Under the pieces are notes generated by a model that was not told the origin of the DNA, searched no databases, and was given only the letters and a program-made list of their open reading frames with translations. This document shows, piece by piece, positions 55,330 through 63,476 of a stretch of DNA of 64,000 nucleotides (the first letter of the stretch is position 1; the number at the start of each line of letters is the position of its first letter). Source of the DNA: DATJZH01 sp052146815 (lineage in GTDB: Bacteria > Actinomycetota > Actinomycetes > Streptosporangiales > Streptosporangiaceae); assembly GCA_052146815.1 (NCBI GenBank), contig JBKQMG010000275.1, positions 26,875-90,874 of the forward strand, in the 5' to 3' direction. The position numbers were made by a program, and so were the translations under genes.

Positions 55330-56291
55330 CAGCCGCCCCCGAGGTACAGCGTGAACACGCCGAGGACGGCGAGCAGGAACGCCGCCGACGCGAACTCAGT
55401 GATCTTGAACAGGCGGAGCTTGGCGAACGAATTGTCGATCACCGCGACCACCACGCCAAGCACGCAGGCCTTAGCGGGCAGCGCAATCATTGCCAGCAGC
55501 ACGGACCCGGCCTGCTGCGTCGACGCCAGACCCCACGGCGCCACGAAGACGTTGATCAGGATCGTGTAGAGGATCAGCTGCTTGGCGGCCGATCCCCATC
55601 TCAGCAGCGCGAAGTAAGGGCCGGAGTGCTCGAACGGACGAGCCTCCTCGATCATCCCGAACTCGTTGGTGCCGGTGTGGGTCTCTACCGGAATCCGGGC
55701 AGTCTCATACAAGATCACCATGAACAGCGCCGCCGCCGCCAGCACGTGCGCAGGCCGGATGATCTGACCGGCAGACGACCGGACCGTAGCGGCCAGGGCG
55801 TAGGGCAGATCAGTGCCGGTCAGCAGCGACACCGTGAACACCACGAACAAGATGACCGGCTCGGTGATCGCCGCAAAGGTCTTCGCCCGGCTCGCGCCCA
55901 GCTGGGCATACGGGCTGCCCGTCTCGAGCGCCGCCACCGCGACCAGGAAGCTGGCCAGCGACAGGATGAACCCGCCCCCGAGGATGTCGCCCATATAACC
56001 CAGCGGCAGCCCGTAGGCGGTCAGCACCGGGATCAGCAGCGGCACCGTCAGATAGCAGGTGAACGCGGCAATCGGCACGGCCAGGAAGACCCAGCTCGCC
56101 CCCTCTGGCGCCAGGGCCTCCTTGCGGAACAGCTTGGCCAGGTCGTAGTAGGGCTGCAGCACGCGAGGACCCCGCCGGCCCTGCAGCCGGGCCTCCACCC
56201 GCGAGATCACGCCGGAAACACCCGGCGCGGCGCCGGCAATGGTCACGACCTGCAGGACCTGAACCACCGGGACCGGCAGCAAGACGCTCAC
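55329..56291 (-). CDS. Ehr-like complex: NuoH/HyfC-type membrane anchor
   Basis: A protein of about 320 residues (GTG near 56291 is the likeliest start; an open frame extends to 56402). It has eight helices and the family signatures GVISRVEARLQGRRGPRVLQ, PYYDLAKLFRKEALAPEGAS, the cytoplasmic Glu-rich loop ARIPVETHTGTNEFGMIEEA and the C-terminal KLRLFKITEFASAAFLLAVL. NuoH-type subunits couple the hydrophilic arm to ion transport in complex I and group 4 hydrogenases. It is the first gene of the cluster and is transcribed away from dnaB's 3' end. Confidence 0.85.
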   Translation of the reverse strand: MSVLLPVPVVQVLQVVTIAGAAPGVSGVISRVEARLQGRRGPRVLQPYYDLAKLFRKEALAPEGASWVFLAVPIAAFTCYLTVPLLIPVLTAYGLPLGYMGDILGGGFILSLASFLVAVAALETGSPYAQLGASRAKTFAAITEPVILFVVFTVSLLTGTDLPYALAATVRSSAGQIIRPAHVLAAAALFMVILYETARIPVETHTGTNEFGMIEEARPFEHSGPYFALLRWGSAAKQLILYTILINVFVAPWGLASTQQAGSVLLAMIALPAKACVLGVVVAVIDNSFAKLRLFKITEFASAAFLLAVLGVFTLYLGGG

Positions 56292-56546
56292 GACGCCCGC
56301 CGTATGCAGATGCTCACAGGGACCCGGCGTCCCACAGATCATTGCCGGGCGGCTCCGGCATGACCTCATCCACGCTGTCGGCCTCCTCCGCGCCCACGAC
56401 ACAGTCAGGGGGTAGAAGCCATCAGCGGGCCGGACCCGCGGTTTGGGCGAGCTTCATCGCCAGCCGCCATTGTGGCCGATCTCCTGGTCCGGCCGCAATC
56501 TAGGGTCCTCGGAACTTCCGGGAGCGAGTGCTCTATGCCGCCGCGG

Positions 56547-59500
56547 TCACACCGGCGCCATGTCCACGAAGCGGCTGTAGTGGCCCTGGAAGGCGACGGT
56601 GACGGTCGCGGTCGGGCCGTTGCGGTGCTTGGCAACGATGAAGTCCGCTTCCCCCGCCCGCGGCGACTCGCGTTCGTAGGCGTCTTCGCGGTGGAGCAGG
56701 AGCACGACGTCGGCGTCCTGCTCAATCGAATTATGAAGGTTTATCCCGTTTGCCACGAAATTTGACGTCCCCGGCACGGTGGCATCGTAGACAGGCTGCT
56801 CGCCCAGGCTGGTAACGGAAGCAATCTCGTCCCAGAAAACGTCGTTCGTGGCGAGCATCTCCAAGTCCGCGTCATCCAGGATTGACGCTACCCGTGCCAG
56901 CCGTTCCCGGCTGGGGGCACGCTTCCACAGGGTGCTGCCGCTGAATTGCGTGCCAGTCACGCCGGCGAACTGGCGATGAGCCATTTCGCGTTCCAGAAGC
57001 ACCGTCTTGACCCGTTGCCAGACGTCACGTGGCACCGTGTCCATGTTGGTGTTGCCCTTGACTGCTGCCAGTTCCCGCAGGCAGGTGCTGACCTGGGCAG
57101 AGCGGGCTCCGTTCACTCCTACCTCGTGCAGGAACCGGAGCTGGTCGTCTGCGCCGTAAATGAGCAACTGGTAGCACGACCGGTAGCCGGTCTTGTGCGT
57201 CTCCGTGACCCGCGTCAAGATCCCGAACCGCAGGAGAAGCTGAGCCACGTCGCCCAGCAGCCGTCTGCTGGTGGCCGCGTAGTAGATCCGGGCCTGCTTG
57301 GCGGTGCCATCCCACCACACGCAGCCGTCGGTGGCCCACAGGTGCCGCAGGAACAGGGCGATCTGCTGCTTCGGTGCCGAGGAAACGCACTGCGGCACGA
57401 ATTTCTCATGGCTGCGCAGGCCGAACAGGCCCAGTGAGTCGAGCCATACGGCGATCGGGCTGCGCTTCCCGCGGGCTAGGGGGTACGGGGCGGGCAGCCG
57501 AAGCGTCGTGCACCGGGCAGCCGGATACTCGTCGCGGACAGCCGTGATGCCAAAGTGCGCGGCTGCCTCAGTCACCGCGGCGAGGTTGGCCTCGTCCGTG
57601 CTCGCGTAGCGCAGGGGCTGGCGCCGGACGAACGAGCCGGCGCCGATCATGTGGGCCAGCAGGATCACTTCCGACTCTGGCAGTGGCTTTCGCGTGATCG
57701 GCGGGGGGACGTGCCGCGGGATCGCGACACGCGACCCCGGCCGCAGTTCCGCCAGCGGCATCCAGCCGTCGTAGGCGAGGAACGGGTGGTTGGCCGTCGC
57801 CTCGACCTCGCGTCCCGAGCGCAGCCGGACCCGGAACACTTCCTTGACGCCGCTGCTGAACGCGTGCGTGAGGACTCGCGGGACCAGGTGCAGCCGCTCG
57901 TCGAGCGACCAGACGGGAACGTTCCGCGCGCCGGACTCAATCAGCTCACCGAGCGTGACCTCGCTGCCGGTGTCGGCACGCAGGATCCGCGTTCCCGTGG
58001 TCAGGCAGCCGCTCTCCCGGAGGTCCGACAGCATCGGGCGCTTGTCGGTCCGCTGCTCAGGGCCGCGGTTCAGCTGAGCGACCGCAATAACCGGGACGTT
58101 CAGCTCCTTGGCGAGCAGCTTCAGTGACCGCGACATCTCCGATACTTCCTGCTGCCGGTTCTCCACCCGCTTCGGCGAGCTCATCAGCTGCAGGTAGTCG
58201 ATGATCACCAGCCGCAGGTCGTGCCGCTGCTTCAGGCGCCGGCACTTCGCGCGGATCTCCATCATCGACATGTTCGGCGAGTCGTCGATGAACAGCGGCG
58301 CGTTCACGACCTCGCTCATCCGCCGGGCCAGCCGCGTCCAGTCCTCCTCGCCCATCTGGCCGGTCCGCATGGAGTGCAGCGGAACGCGCGCCTCGGCCGA
58401 CAGCAGCCGCATCGTGATCTCGTTACGGCTCATCTCCAGGCTGAAAATCACCGCAGTGAGCCCGCCCTTGACCGAAGCCGCCCGAGCAAGGTCCAGCGCC
58501 AAGGTTGAGTTATGTGTGGGGATCATTCCCCGGCCTGCCAGGTAGAGGTGGTCCGAGTTGTCCACCTGTACACACCGGACCGGCGTGTAGGGTACCCGGC
58601 GCACGTCGGTGACGTAGCGGCTGACCTGCTCGCGCTTCCATTCACGCCGCGCTGCGAGCGCCTTGCGGGGAAGCCGGGCCAGCGGCAGGCCGGTCGACAC
58701 GATCACCTCCCAGGATTCCCGGGAGAGCTGGCCGGCCCGCATCCGGCCCGCTCGGCGGTGCACCGAGGCAACGCAGCCGAGGCTTGTCACGAGCTGGAAG
58801 AAAGAGTCAGCCAGACGCTTTTCTGCGTTGGTGAACCGGTAGGCGCCGTGGCCGTCAACGTAACCGTCAGAATCAACAAGACCCTGGACCAGCGCAAGCC
58901 GCTGCTCGAACGAACCACGCTGGTAAGGATCCGGAACGCGCTTCCCCGCAATGAGACCAGCTTGCCGCCATGCCTCAGTGATGCCCCTGACTCCAAAATG
59001 GCCGGAGCCGGCATGGGGCGCGACCTGGTACCCGGTCGCTCGAAACTCGTCCATGAGCCATTCGCGGTCGCGCGGATCGCAGGCCACCCGACCACGACCT
59101 GACGTATCACCGTCGCCGAGCAGATAGCCGAGCACGTAGGGGTGGATGGGCAGGTCAGCTGCCGGGAGCTGAAGGGCTCTGGCTGCCGGGATGGCGTGAT
59201 TCCGCTGTCCCCGTACCCGCAGCGTCGCCGCGATTTCCTCGGTAGTCCGCGGACGGATCCGCACGGCGTGATCAGCGCGGTTCCACTGCTGCTGGACAGC
59301 GACAGCGGTGCGGCCGAGTCGGGCACCCACCTCGGCCGACAGGCCGGCCGATCGGAGTTCGCGCATCTGCTCACGGAAGCCAGGGCTGTACTTGCGCGTC
59401 GATGAGGCGGCCGACACCCAGGCTGGCCAGTTGTCCGGATAGGCGGGTCCGCTGCCCCCCCTGTAGTGGTCATAGGCCTTGCAGGCATTTCTGTCCCAGG

Positions 59501-60374
59501 TAACCCACTGATGCTGGGCGTCAGCGACGATGACGGTGCCATCACTGAACTCGACCTCGTAGCAGGGTCGGTCCCGCATGACATCCGTGGCCGCTACTAC
59601 CCGAGTCGGCTTGCCGTCGGCTCCGATCAGGCAGTCGCCGACCTGGACGTCACCCATCGTCGTCCAGCCGGTAGGCGTCGGCAGCGGCGTGCCCAGCGCG
59701 AGCGCCTTGCCGAGGGCGGGTCGGGCTGCAATGACAATCATCTGGCCGGGGTGCAGGCCGTTGGTCAGCGAGTCGAGATCAGCAAAGCCAGTGGGCACGC
59801 CGGTCAGCCCGCCGCCGCGGCTGCCGATCGCCTCGATCTCGTCGAGCGCGCCGGGCATGATCTCCGACAGCGGCAGGTAGTCCTCGCCGACGCGCTTCTC
59901 GGTGACCCCGTAGATCTCCGCCTCGGCCCGGTCGACCAGCTCGTCCGCGTCGGCGTCGCCGGAGTAGCCAAGCTGGACGATCCGGGTGCCGACCTCGACC
60001 AGGCGCCGCAGGATGGCGCGCTCCCGCACGATCTTGGCGTAGTAGCCGGCGTTCGCTGCGGTCGGCACCGAGGCGATCAGCGTGTGCAGATAAGGCGCCC
60101 CGCCCATCCGGCCGACGTCCCCGCGCTTGGTCAGTTCCGCGGAGACGGTGATCGCATCGACGGGCTCGCCCCTCGCGTACAGGTCCAGAATGACCTCGTG
60201 GACGATCTGGTGCGCGGGACGGTAGTGATCTTCGGGCCGGATCACCTCCAGCACGTCGGAAATGGCGTCCTTCGACAGCAGCATCCCCCCGAGCACGCAT
60301 TGCTCGGCCGCGATGTCGTGCGGCGGCGTCCGCTCGAACCCCTCGCCGCGAGGCGCTATTTCGGCGACGCTCAC
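56547..60374 (-). CDS. dnaB: Replicative DNA helicase DnaB with two inteins
   Basis: A 1275-residue precursor; after splicing 450 residues remain, the normal DnaB length. Extein parts are 1-223, 623-789 and 1216-1275. The N-terminal domain starts with RTPPHDIAAEQCVLGGMLLS and the RecA-like domain carries Walker A ARPALGK/STLALDLA, Walker B LVIIDYLQLM, AVAQLNRGPEQR and SIEQDADVVLLLHREDAY. Intein 1 splits the P-loop between Lys and Ser; intein 2 lies in RESG/SIEQDAD. Both insertion points are known DnaB intein sites. The helicase unwinds DNA at the replication fork. There is a DnaA-box-like site about 300 bases upstream. Confidence 0.96.
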   Translation of the reverse strand: MSVAEIAPRGEGFERTPPHDIAAEQCVLGGMLLSKDAISDVLEVIRPEDHYRPAHQIVHEVILDLYARGEPVDAITVSAELTKRGDVGRMGGAPYLHTLIASVPTAANAGYYAKIVRERAILRRLVEVGTRIVQLGYSGDADADELVDRAEAEIYGVTEKRVGEDYLPLSEIMPGALDEIEAIGSRGGGLTGVPTGFADLDSLTNGLHPGQMIVIAARPALGKALALGTPLPTPTGWTTMGDVQVGDCLIGADGKPTRVVAATDVMRDRPCYEVEFSDGTVIVADAQHQWVTWDRNACKAYDHYRGGSGPAYPDNWPAWVSAASSTRKYSPGFREQMRELRSAGLSAEVGARLGRTAVAVQQQWNRADHAVRIRPRTTEEIAATLRVRGQRNHAIPAARALQLPAADLPIHPYVLGYLLGDGDTSGRGRVACDPRDREWLMDEFRATGYQVAPHAGSGHFGVRGITEAWRQAGLIAGKRVPDPYQRGSFEQRLALVQGLVDSDGYVDGHGAYRFTNAEKRLADSFFQLVTSLGCVASVHRRAGRMRAGQLSRESWEVIVSTGLPLARLPRKALAARREWKREQVSRYVTDVRRVPYTPVRCVQVDNSDHLYLAGRGMIPTHNSTLALDLARAASVKGGLTAVIFSLEMSRNEITMRLLSAEARVPLHSMRTGQMGEEDWTRLARRMSEVVNAPLFIDDSPNMSMMEIRAKCRRLKQRHDLRLVIIDYLQLMSSPKRVENRQQEVSEMSRSLKLLAKELNVPVIAVAQLNRGPEQRTDKRPMLSDLRESGCLTTGTRILRADTGSEVTLGELIESGARNVPVWSLDERLHLVPRVLTHAFSSGVKEVFRVRLRSGREVEATANHPFLAYDGWMPLAELRPGSRVAIPRHVPPPITRKPLPESEVILLAHMIGAGSFVRRQPLRYASTDEANLAAVTEAAAHFGITAVRDEYPAARCTTLRLPAPYPLARGKRSPIAVWLDSLGLFGLRSHEKFVPQCVSSAPKQQIALFLRHLWATDGCVWWDGTAKQARIYYAATSRRLLGDVAQLLLRFGILTRVTETHKTGYRSCYQLLIYGADDQLRFLHEVGVNGARSAQVSTCLRELAAVKGNTNMDTVPRDVWQRVKTVLLEREMAHRQFAGVTGTQFSGSTLWKRAPSRERLARVASILDDADLEMLATNDVFWDEIASVTSLGEQPVYDATVPGTSNFVANGINLHNSIEQDADVVLLLHREDAYERESPRAGEADFIVAKHRNGPTATVTVAFQGHYSRFVDMAPV
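56730..58007 (-). other. DnaB intein 2 (426 residues, class 1, LAGLIDADG)
   Basis: It starts with Cys (CLTTGTRILRADTG) after RESG and ends ANGINLHN before Ser of SIEQDAD, the classical Cys1...His-Asn/Ser arrangement. Block B is ATANHPFLAYDGW with the TxxH-type His. LLAHMIGAGSF and HLWATDGCVWW are LAGLIDADG-type motifs; the first has Ala for Asp, so the endonuclease may be weakened while splicing is intact. Confidence 0.88.
58509..59705 (-). other. DnaB intein 1 (399 residues, class 3-like, LAGLIDADG)
   Basis: It begins with Ala (ALALGTPLPTPTGW), not Cys or Ser, directly after the P-loop Lys, and ends MIPTHN before Ser. The class 3 triad is present: Trp67 in AQHQWVTW, Cys378 in VRCVQVDN and Thr397 in the last block, so Cys378 probably starts splicing. 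LGYLLGDGD (about 193-201) and LVQGLVDSDGY (about 283-293) are the two LAGLIDADG motifs of a homing endonuclease and keep their acidic residues. Confidence 0.88.
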
Positions 60375-60812
60375 CCCGACGATCCTCCCCCTTGGCCCGT
60401 GCCCTTCCCGCAGCTACCGCGGCGGGATTGCATGTCTGTTCTACCGCTGCCTGCCGACAGTCTTCAGCGCGTTGCCGGAACGGTCGATTCGCGCTGTGCA
60501 CAGGGTTGTGTACAGTCTGTGCAGACACGCCGACTGCGCTGTGCGCAGCGTGGGGATATCGCTGTGGACGGTTCGTGGAAATGCCGGGCACGACCCCTTC
60601 TGCCAGCAGGAACGTGCTCCACCGGGTGTGTGCAAAAGAAAGATGATCGCTGACCGCACGTGCACAATGGCGGAAAGTTATCCACATTGGGGAATTTAAC
60701 GTCGAACGTGAGAAGTGAAGAGGCGGCCAGCCGGCCCGGATGCGCCGGTTCGGGCAGCGGCGGGAGGCTTGCTCCCGTAGCCTTCGAGCATGTGTTCGAC
60801 GGGCGGGGGTCG
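60375..60812. promoter_or_regulatory. Control region between dnaB and the next gene, with a DnaA-box-like site
   Basis: This 438-base gap has no convincing gene. It holds a perfect DnaA-box consensus TTATCCACA at 60678-60686 and several TGTG-purine-CA-like steps (GTGCACA near 60496 and 60660, TTGTGTACA near 60506). They may bind DnaA and adjust dnaB expression. A single perfect 9-mer can occur by chance. Confidence 0.4.
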
Positions 60813-61016
60813 GTGAACACCGACCGGCTCACACAGATTCGCGAGGCCATCGACGAGCTGGCTGCGCAGTGCCAGCCGGGCGGCGCGCCGGGGAACGGCG
60901 GCCCGGCGCTCCCGGCCGCTGATGTGTCCGCGAGGCTGGCGCGGATCTGGGCGATGCTGTCCGAGCTTGACCCGGAACTAGCCCGGCGGCTGCCCGGCTA
61001 CGGCTTCCCGCCCTGA
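60813..61016 (+). CDS. Short conserved helical protein, hypothetical
   Basis: A 67-residue product from GTG 60813 (GGGCGGGGG upstream). It has a helix DRLTQIREAIDELAAQC, a Gly/Pro linker and a second helix VSARLARIWAMLSELDPELA with the tail RRLPGYGFPP. No domain name is known to me. Its end faces the terminator of the ribosomal-protein operon. Confidence 0.5.
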   Translation: MNTDRLTQIREAIDELAAQCQPGGAPGNGGPALPAADVSARLARIWAMLSELDPELARRLPGYGFPP

Positions 61017-61081
61017 GCCATTCGCCCGCCCCGAAGAGGGCGTTGCCCAGGCACGGAGCAGTCCCTGCCACGGCACGAAAC

Positions 61082-61118
61082 AGCCCCGGGCGCGCTGACC
61101 AGCGGCGCGCCCGGGGCT
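61082..61118 (-). terminator. Strong hairpin terminator after rplI
   Basis: A perfect 14-bp stem (61082-61095 with 61105-61118) with a 9-base loop lies 16 bases after the rplI stop. It also lies after the convergent gene ending at 61016, so it can serve both strands. Confidence 0.8.
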
Positions 61119-61133
61119 CAGGATCCCTTGCCC

Positions 61134-61595
61134 TCAGGCTCCTGCGACTTCGACCTCGAGGGTGGCGCGTACCTCGGGATGCAGCCGGACCGCGACCTGG
61201 TGGGCGCCGACGGTCTTGATCGGGTTGGCGACCTCGATCTTCCGACGGTCCAGCTCCGGGCCGCCCGCGGCCTTGACCGCGGCGGCGATGTCGGAGGTCG
61301 ACACCGAGCCGAACAGCCGGCCGCCGCTGCCGGCGCGCGTCTGCAGCCGGACGGTCAGCGAGGCGAGCCGGTTCGCGGCGTCCCTGGCATCGTCGAGGCC
61401 GCGGATCTCGCGGGCCGAACGGGCCCGCTTGATCAAATCGATCTGCTTCTCGGCGCCGCGGGTCCAGCGCATCGCCAGCCCGCGCGGGACCAGGTAGTTG
61501 CGGCCGTAGCCGCCGGCTACCTCGACCACGTCGCCGGGGGCACCCAGACCCGAGACTTCCTGGGTCAGGATGAGCTTCATCGGGGAACTGCTCAT
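61134..61595 (-). CDS. rplI: 50S ribosomal protein L9
   Basis: A 153-residue L9. MKLILTQEVSGLGAPGDVVE and VAGGYGRNYLVPRGLAMRWT form the 23S-rRNA-binding N-domain, followed by the long connecting helix and the C-domain (GRLFGSVSTSDIAAAVKAAG, HPEVRATLEVEV). ATG 61595 (MSSSPMKL) has GGAGG 10 bases upstream and is preferred; ATG 61580 would give the more usual N-terminus. It is the last gene of rpsF-ssb-rpsR-rplI. Confidence 0.96.
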   Translation of the reverse strand: MSSSPMKLILTQEVSGLGAPGDVVEVAGGYGRNYLVPRGLAMRWTRGAEKQIDLIKRARSAREIRGLDDARDAANRLASLTVRLQTRAGSGGRLFGSVSTSDIAAAVKAAGGPELDRRKIEVANPIKTVGAHQVAVRLHPEVRATLEVEVAGA

Positions 61596-61617
61596 CGGTG
61601 CGTTACCTCCCTCGGCG

Positions 61618-61854
61618 TCAGCGCGCGGTGCTGGTGTAGGGCAGCAGCGCCATCTCGCGCGAGTTCTTGATCGCCGTGGCGACGTCGCGCTGGTGCTGCG
61701 TGCAGTTTCCGGAAACCCGTCGTGCCCGGATCTTGCCGCGGTCAGAGATGAACTTCCGCAGCAGCCCCGTGTCCTTGTAGTCCACGTGGGTGATCTTCTC
61801 CTGGCAGAACAGGCAGACCTTCTTCTTCGGCTTGCGAATCGGTGGTTTGGCCAT
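61618..61854 (-). CDS. rpsR: 30S ribosomal protein S18, zinc-ribbon form
   Basis: A 78-residue S18. KKVCLFCQEKITHVDYKDTG, LLRKFISDRGKIRARRVSGN and CTQHQRDVATAIKNSREMAL are fully typical. C14, C17 and C51 with H54 form the metal-binding C+ type; many actinobacteria carry a second, Cys-free copy elsewhere for zinc-poor conditions. It binds S6 in the small subunit and lies between ssb and rplI. Confidence 0.96.
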   Translation of the reverse strand: MAKPPIRKPKKKVCLFCQEKITHVDYKDTGLLRKFISDRGKIRARRVSGNCTQHQRDVATAIKNSREMALLPYTSTAR

Positions 61855-61934
61855 CGTGGTGCTCCTTGGCAGAGCCCCGCTCGCGGCGGGGATGGTCGGC
61901 TGGGATGTGGTCAGGCCGGGCTATCGGTCCCGGC

Positions 61935-62453
61935 TCAGAATGGCGGCTCGTCGCTGAACCCGCCGCCGTCGGCTGAGTCGCTCGCCCACGGGTCGTCGGC
62001 GGGGCGCCCGGCGGACCCTCCACCATGCCCGCCGGAACCGGACTGGCCGCCGCCGCCGTAGCCGCCGCCCGAGCCGCCGCCAGCCCGGCTGGACTTGGTG
62101 ACCTTGGCGGAGGCATTGCGCAGCGAGGGGCCGACCTCGTCGACCTCAACCTCGTAGACGGTCCGCTTCTCGCCTTCCTTGGTCTCATACGACCGCTGCC
62201 GCAGCCGGCCCTGCACGATGACGCGCATGCCGCGCTGCAGGCTCTCGGCTACGTTCTCGGCCGCCTGCCGCCAGACGTTGCACGAAAGGAAGAGGCTGTC
62301 GCCGTCCTTCCACTCGTTCGTCTGCCGGTCCATGAACCTCGGCGTGGAGGCTACCCGGAAGCTGGCCACGGCCTGGCCGGTCGGGGTGTAGCGAAGCTGC
62401 GGATCGTCGACAAGATTGCCGGCGATTGTGATCTGGGTGTCGCCTGCTGCCAT
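61935..62453 (-). CDS. ssb: Single-stranded DNA-binding protein
   Basis: A 172-residue SSB. The OB fold covers residues 1-115 (DTQITIAGNLVDDPQLRYTP, FRVASTPRFMDRQTNEWKDG, LFLSCNVWRQAAENVAESLQ, MRVIVQGRLRQRSYETKEGE). A Gly/Ser-rich linker follows, then the acidic tip DEPPF that recruits repair and replication partners. It protects single strands at forks and sits in the usual rpsF-ssb-rpsR order. Confidence 0.96.
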   Translation of the reverse strand: MAAGDTQITIAGNLVDDPQLRYTPTGQAVASFRVASTPRFMDRQTNEWKDGDSLFLSCNVWRQAAENVAESLQRGMRVIVQGRLRQRSYETKEGEKRTVYEVEVDEVGPSLRNASAKVTKSSRAGGGSGGGYGGGGQSGSGGHGGGSAGRPADDPWASDSADGGGFSDEPPF

Positions 62454-62511
62454 CGGGGGTGCTCCCGGTCGCTGTGATGAGGTGGTGGGCTCAGGCGGTC
62501 GTGACCGTGCT

Positions 62512-62802
62512 TTAGCGCAGGTCGGGCCGCAGGATCTTGGTCCGCATGACCGCCTCGTTGAGATTCAGCTGGCGGTCGAGTTCCTTGACGGTCTCGGGCT
62601 CTGCCGTCAGGTCAATGATGGTGTAGATGCCCTCGGTCTTCTTGTCGATCTCGTAGGCCAGCCGGCGGCGGCCCCAGACGTCCACCTTGTCCACGGTTCC
62701 GCCCGCGGAGGAGATGACCTTCAGGAACTGCTCAAGTGACGGCTGGACGGTGCGCTCCTCAAGCGAGGGATCGAGAATGACCATCATCTCGTAGCGGCGC
62801 AT
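62512..62802 (-). CDS. rpsF: 30S ribosomal protein S6
   Basis: A 96-residue S6 from ATG 62802 (AGGAGG about 9-11 bases upstream). RRYEMMVILDPSLEERTVQP, VDVWGRRRLAYEIDKKTEGI and DLTAEPETVKELDRQLNLNE follow the S6 beta-alpha-beta-beta-alpha-beta order. It is the first gene of the operon and binds S18. The region upstream (62866-63476) should hold the operon promoter. Confidence 0.96.
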   Translation of the reverse strand: MRRYEMMVILDPSLEERTVQPSLEQFLKVISSAGGTVDKVDVWGRRRLAYEIDKKTEGIYTIIDLTAEPETVKELDRQLNLNEAVMRTKILRPDLR

Positions 62803-62865
62803 ACGCTTACCTGCCTCCTCTGGACTCACGCGGTCACGGTCTCTCCGTGACAGGAGGGGCTGCAA

Positions 62866-63476
62866 ACCGCCTTCCCGGCGGCTAGCTGCAGCCGCGCCAG
62901 CTTACCAGCCAGCGGCGACAATCCCGGCCACGGCAAGAATCACGGAATCACGGGGGTGTGCGACAGATTTGTAGGTAACCAAGATCATTGCAAACCGGGT
63001 TGTTCACACACGGGCGGAAACAGCCAGCCAGTTGGCCGATGGCCGGGATCGGCTGGGTCTGTGATGTCTCGGCGTCCAGGCTGAACGGCCAGCAGGTTAA
63101 ATAACAAGCTAAGGCAGGTCAGGGGGGGCGAATCACGGCCAGCGTGAACGGCTTGTCGCCGGCCGCGTGCGCGACGGCGTCGTTCACGTCGTTCCTGAAG
63201 ATCGCCGCCTCATTCGCCCGGGCCGCCCCGTTGACCTGTCCGCCGTGGTCACCAGCTCACTCGGCTGGGCGCACGCCCGGCGGGTCGCCGAGGCGGTCAC
63301 GACGACTGACGGGCCCTCCCGCTCGTTTTCTCAGCCTTGCCCGGCTGCGCGTCAGATGAGAAACACGCAACTGTGCGGCTGCTCGGGAGGCGGCCCCGGC
63401 CGCACCCGGGCGGCCGGCCTGCCGCTGTGAGAAGCCCGCTCAGGGCGCTGCCGCGCCGAAGACCAGGACGCCCGGC
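62866..63476. other. Gap of 611 bases, promoter region of the rpsF operon
   Basis: No gene could be supported. A less GC-rich stretch lies at about 62930-63010 and near 63090-63110 (GGTTAAATAACAAGC). A plus-strand open frame at 63167-63430 has no recognisable domain and codon usage that does not look coding. Confidence 0.4.

Noticed and set aside
48563..56291. A functional [NiFe] hydrogenase or formate hydrogenlyase
   Set aside because: All four Ni-Fe Cys and the proximal-cluster Cys are absent, and no hyp or protease genes lie nearby.
48563..56291. The housekeeping respiratory complex I (nuo) operon
   Set aside because: Gene order and fusions (NuoCD, ferredoxin-NuoB, HyfE) are those of group 4 hydrogenases; nuoE/F/G/A/J are missing.
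59466..60653. A 395-codon open frame antisense to dnaB
   Set aside because: The dnaB exteins and inteins explain the DNA fully; the antisense product is compositionally biased.
60375..60812. A chromosomal origin (oriC)
   Set aside because: Only one perfect DnaA box is present and dnaA/dnaN are not adjacent.
63167..63430. An 87-codon gene upstream of the rpsF operon
   Set aside because: No ribosome site of quality, no domain, and a Pro/Arg/Gly-rich tail typical of non-coding high-GC DNA.
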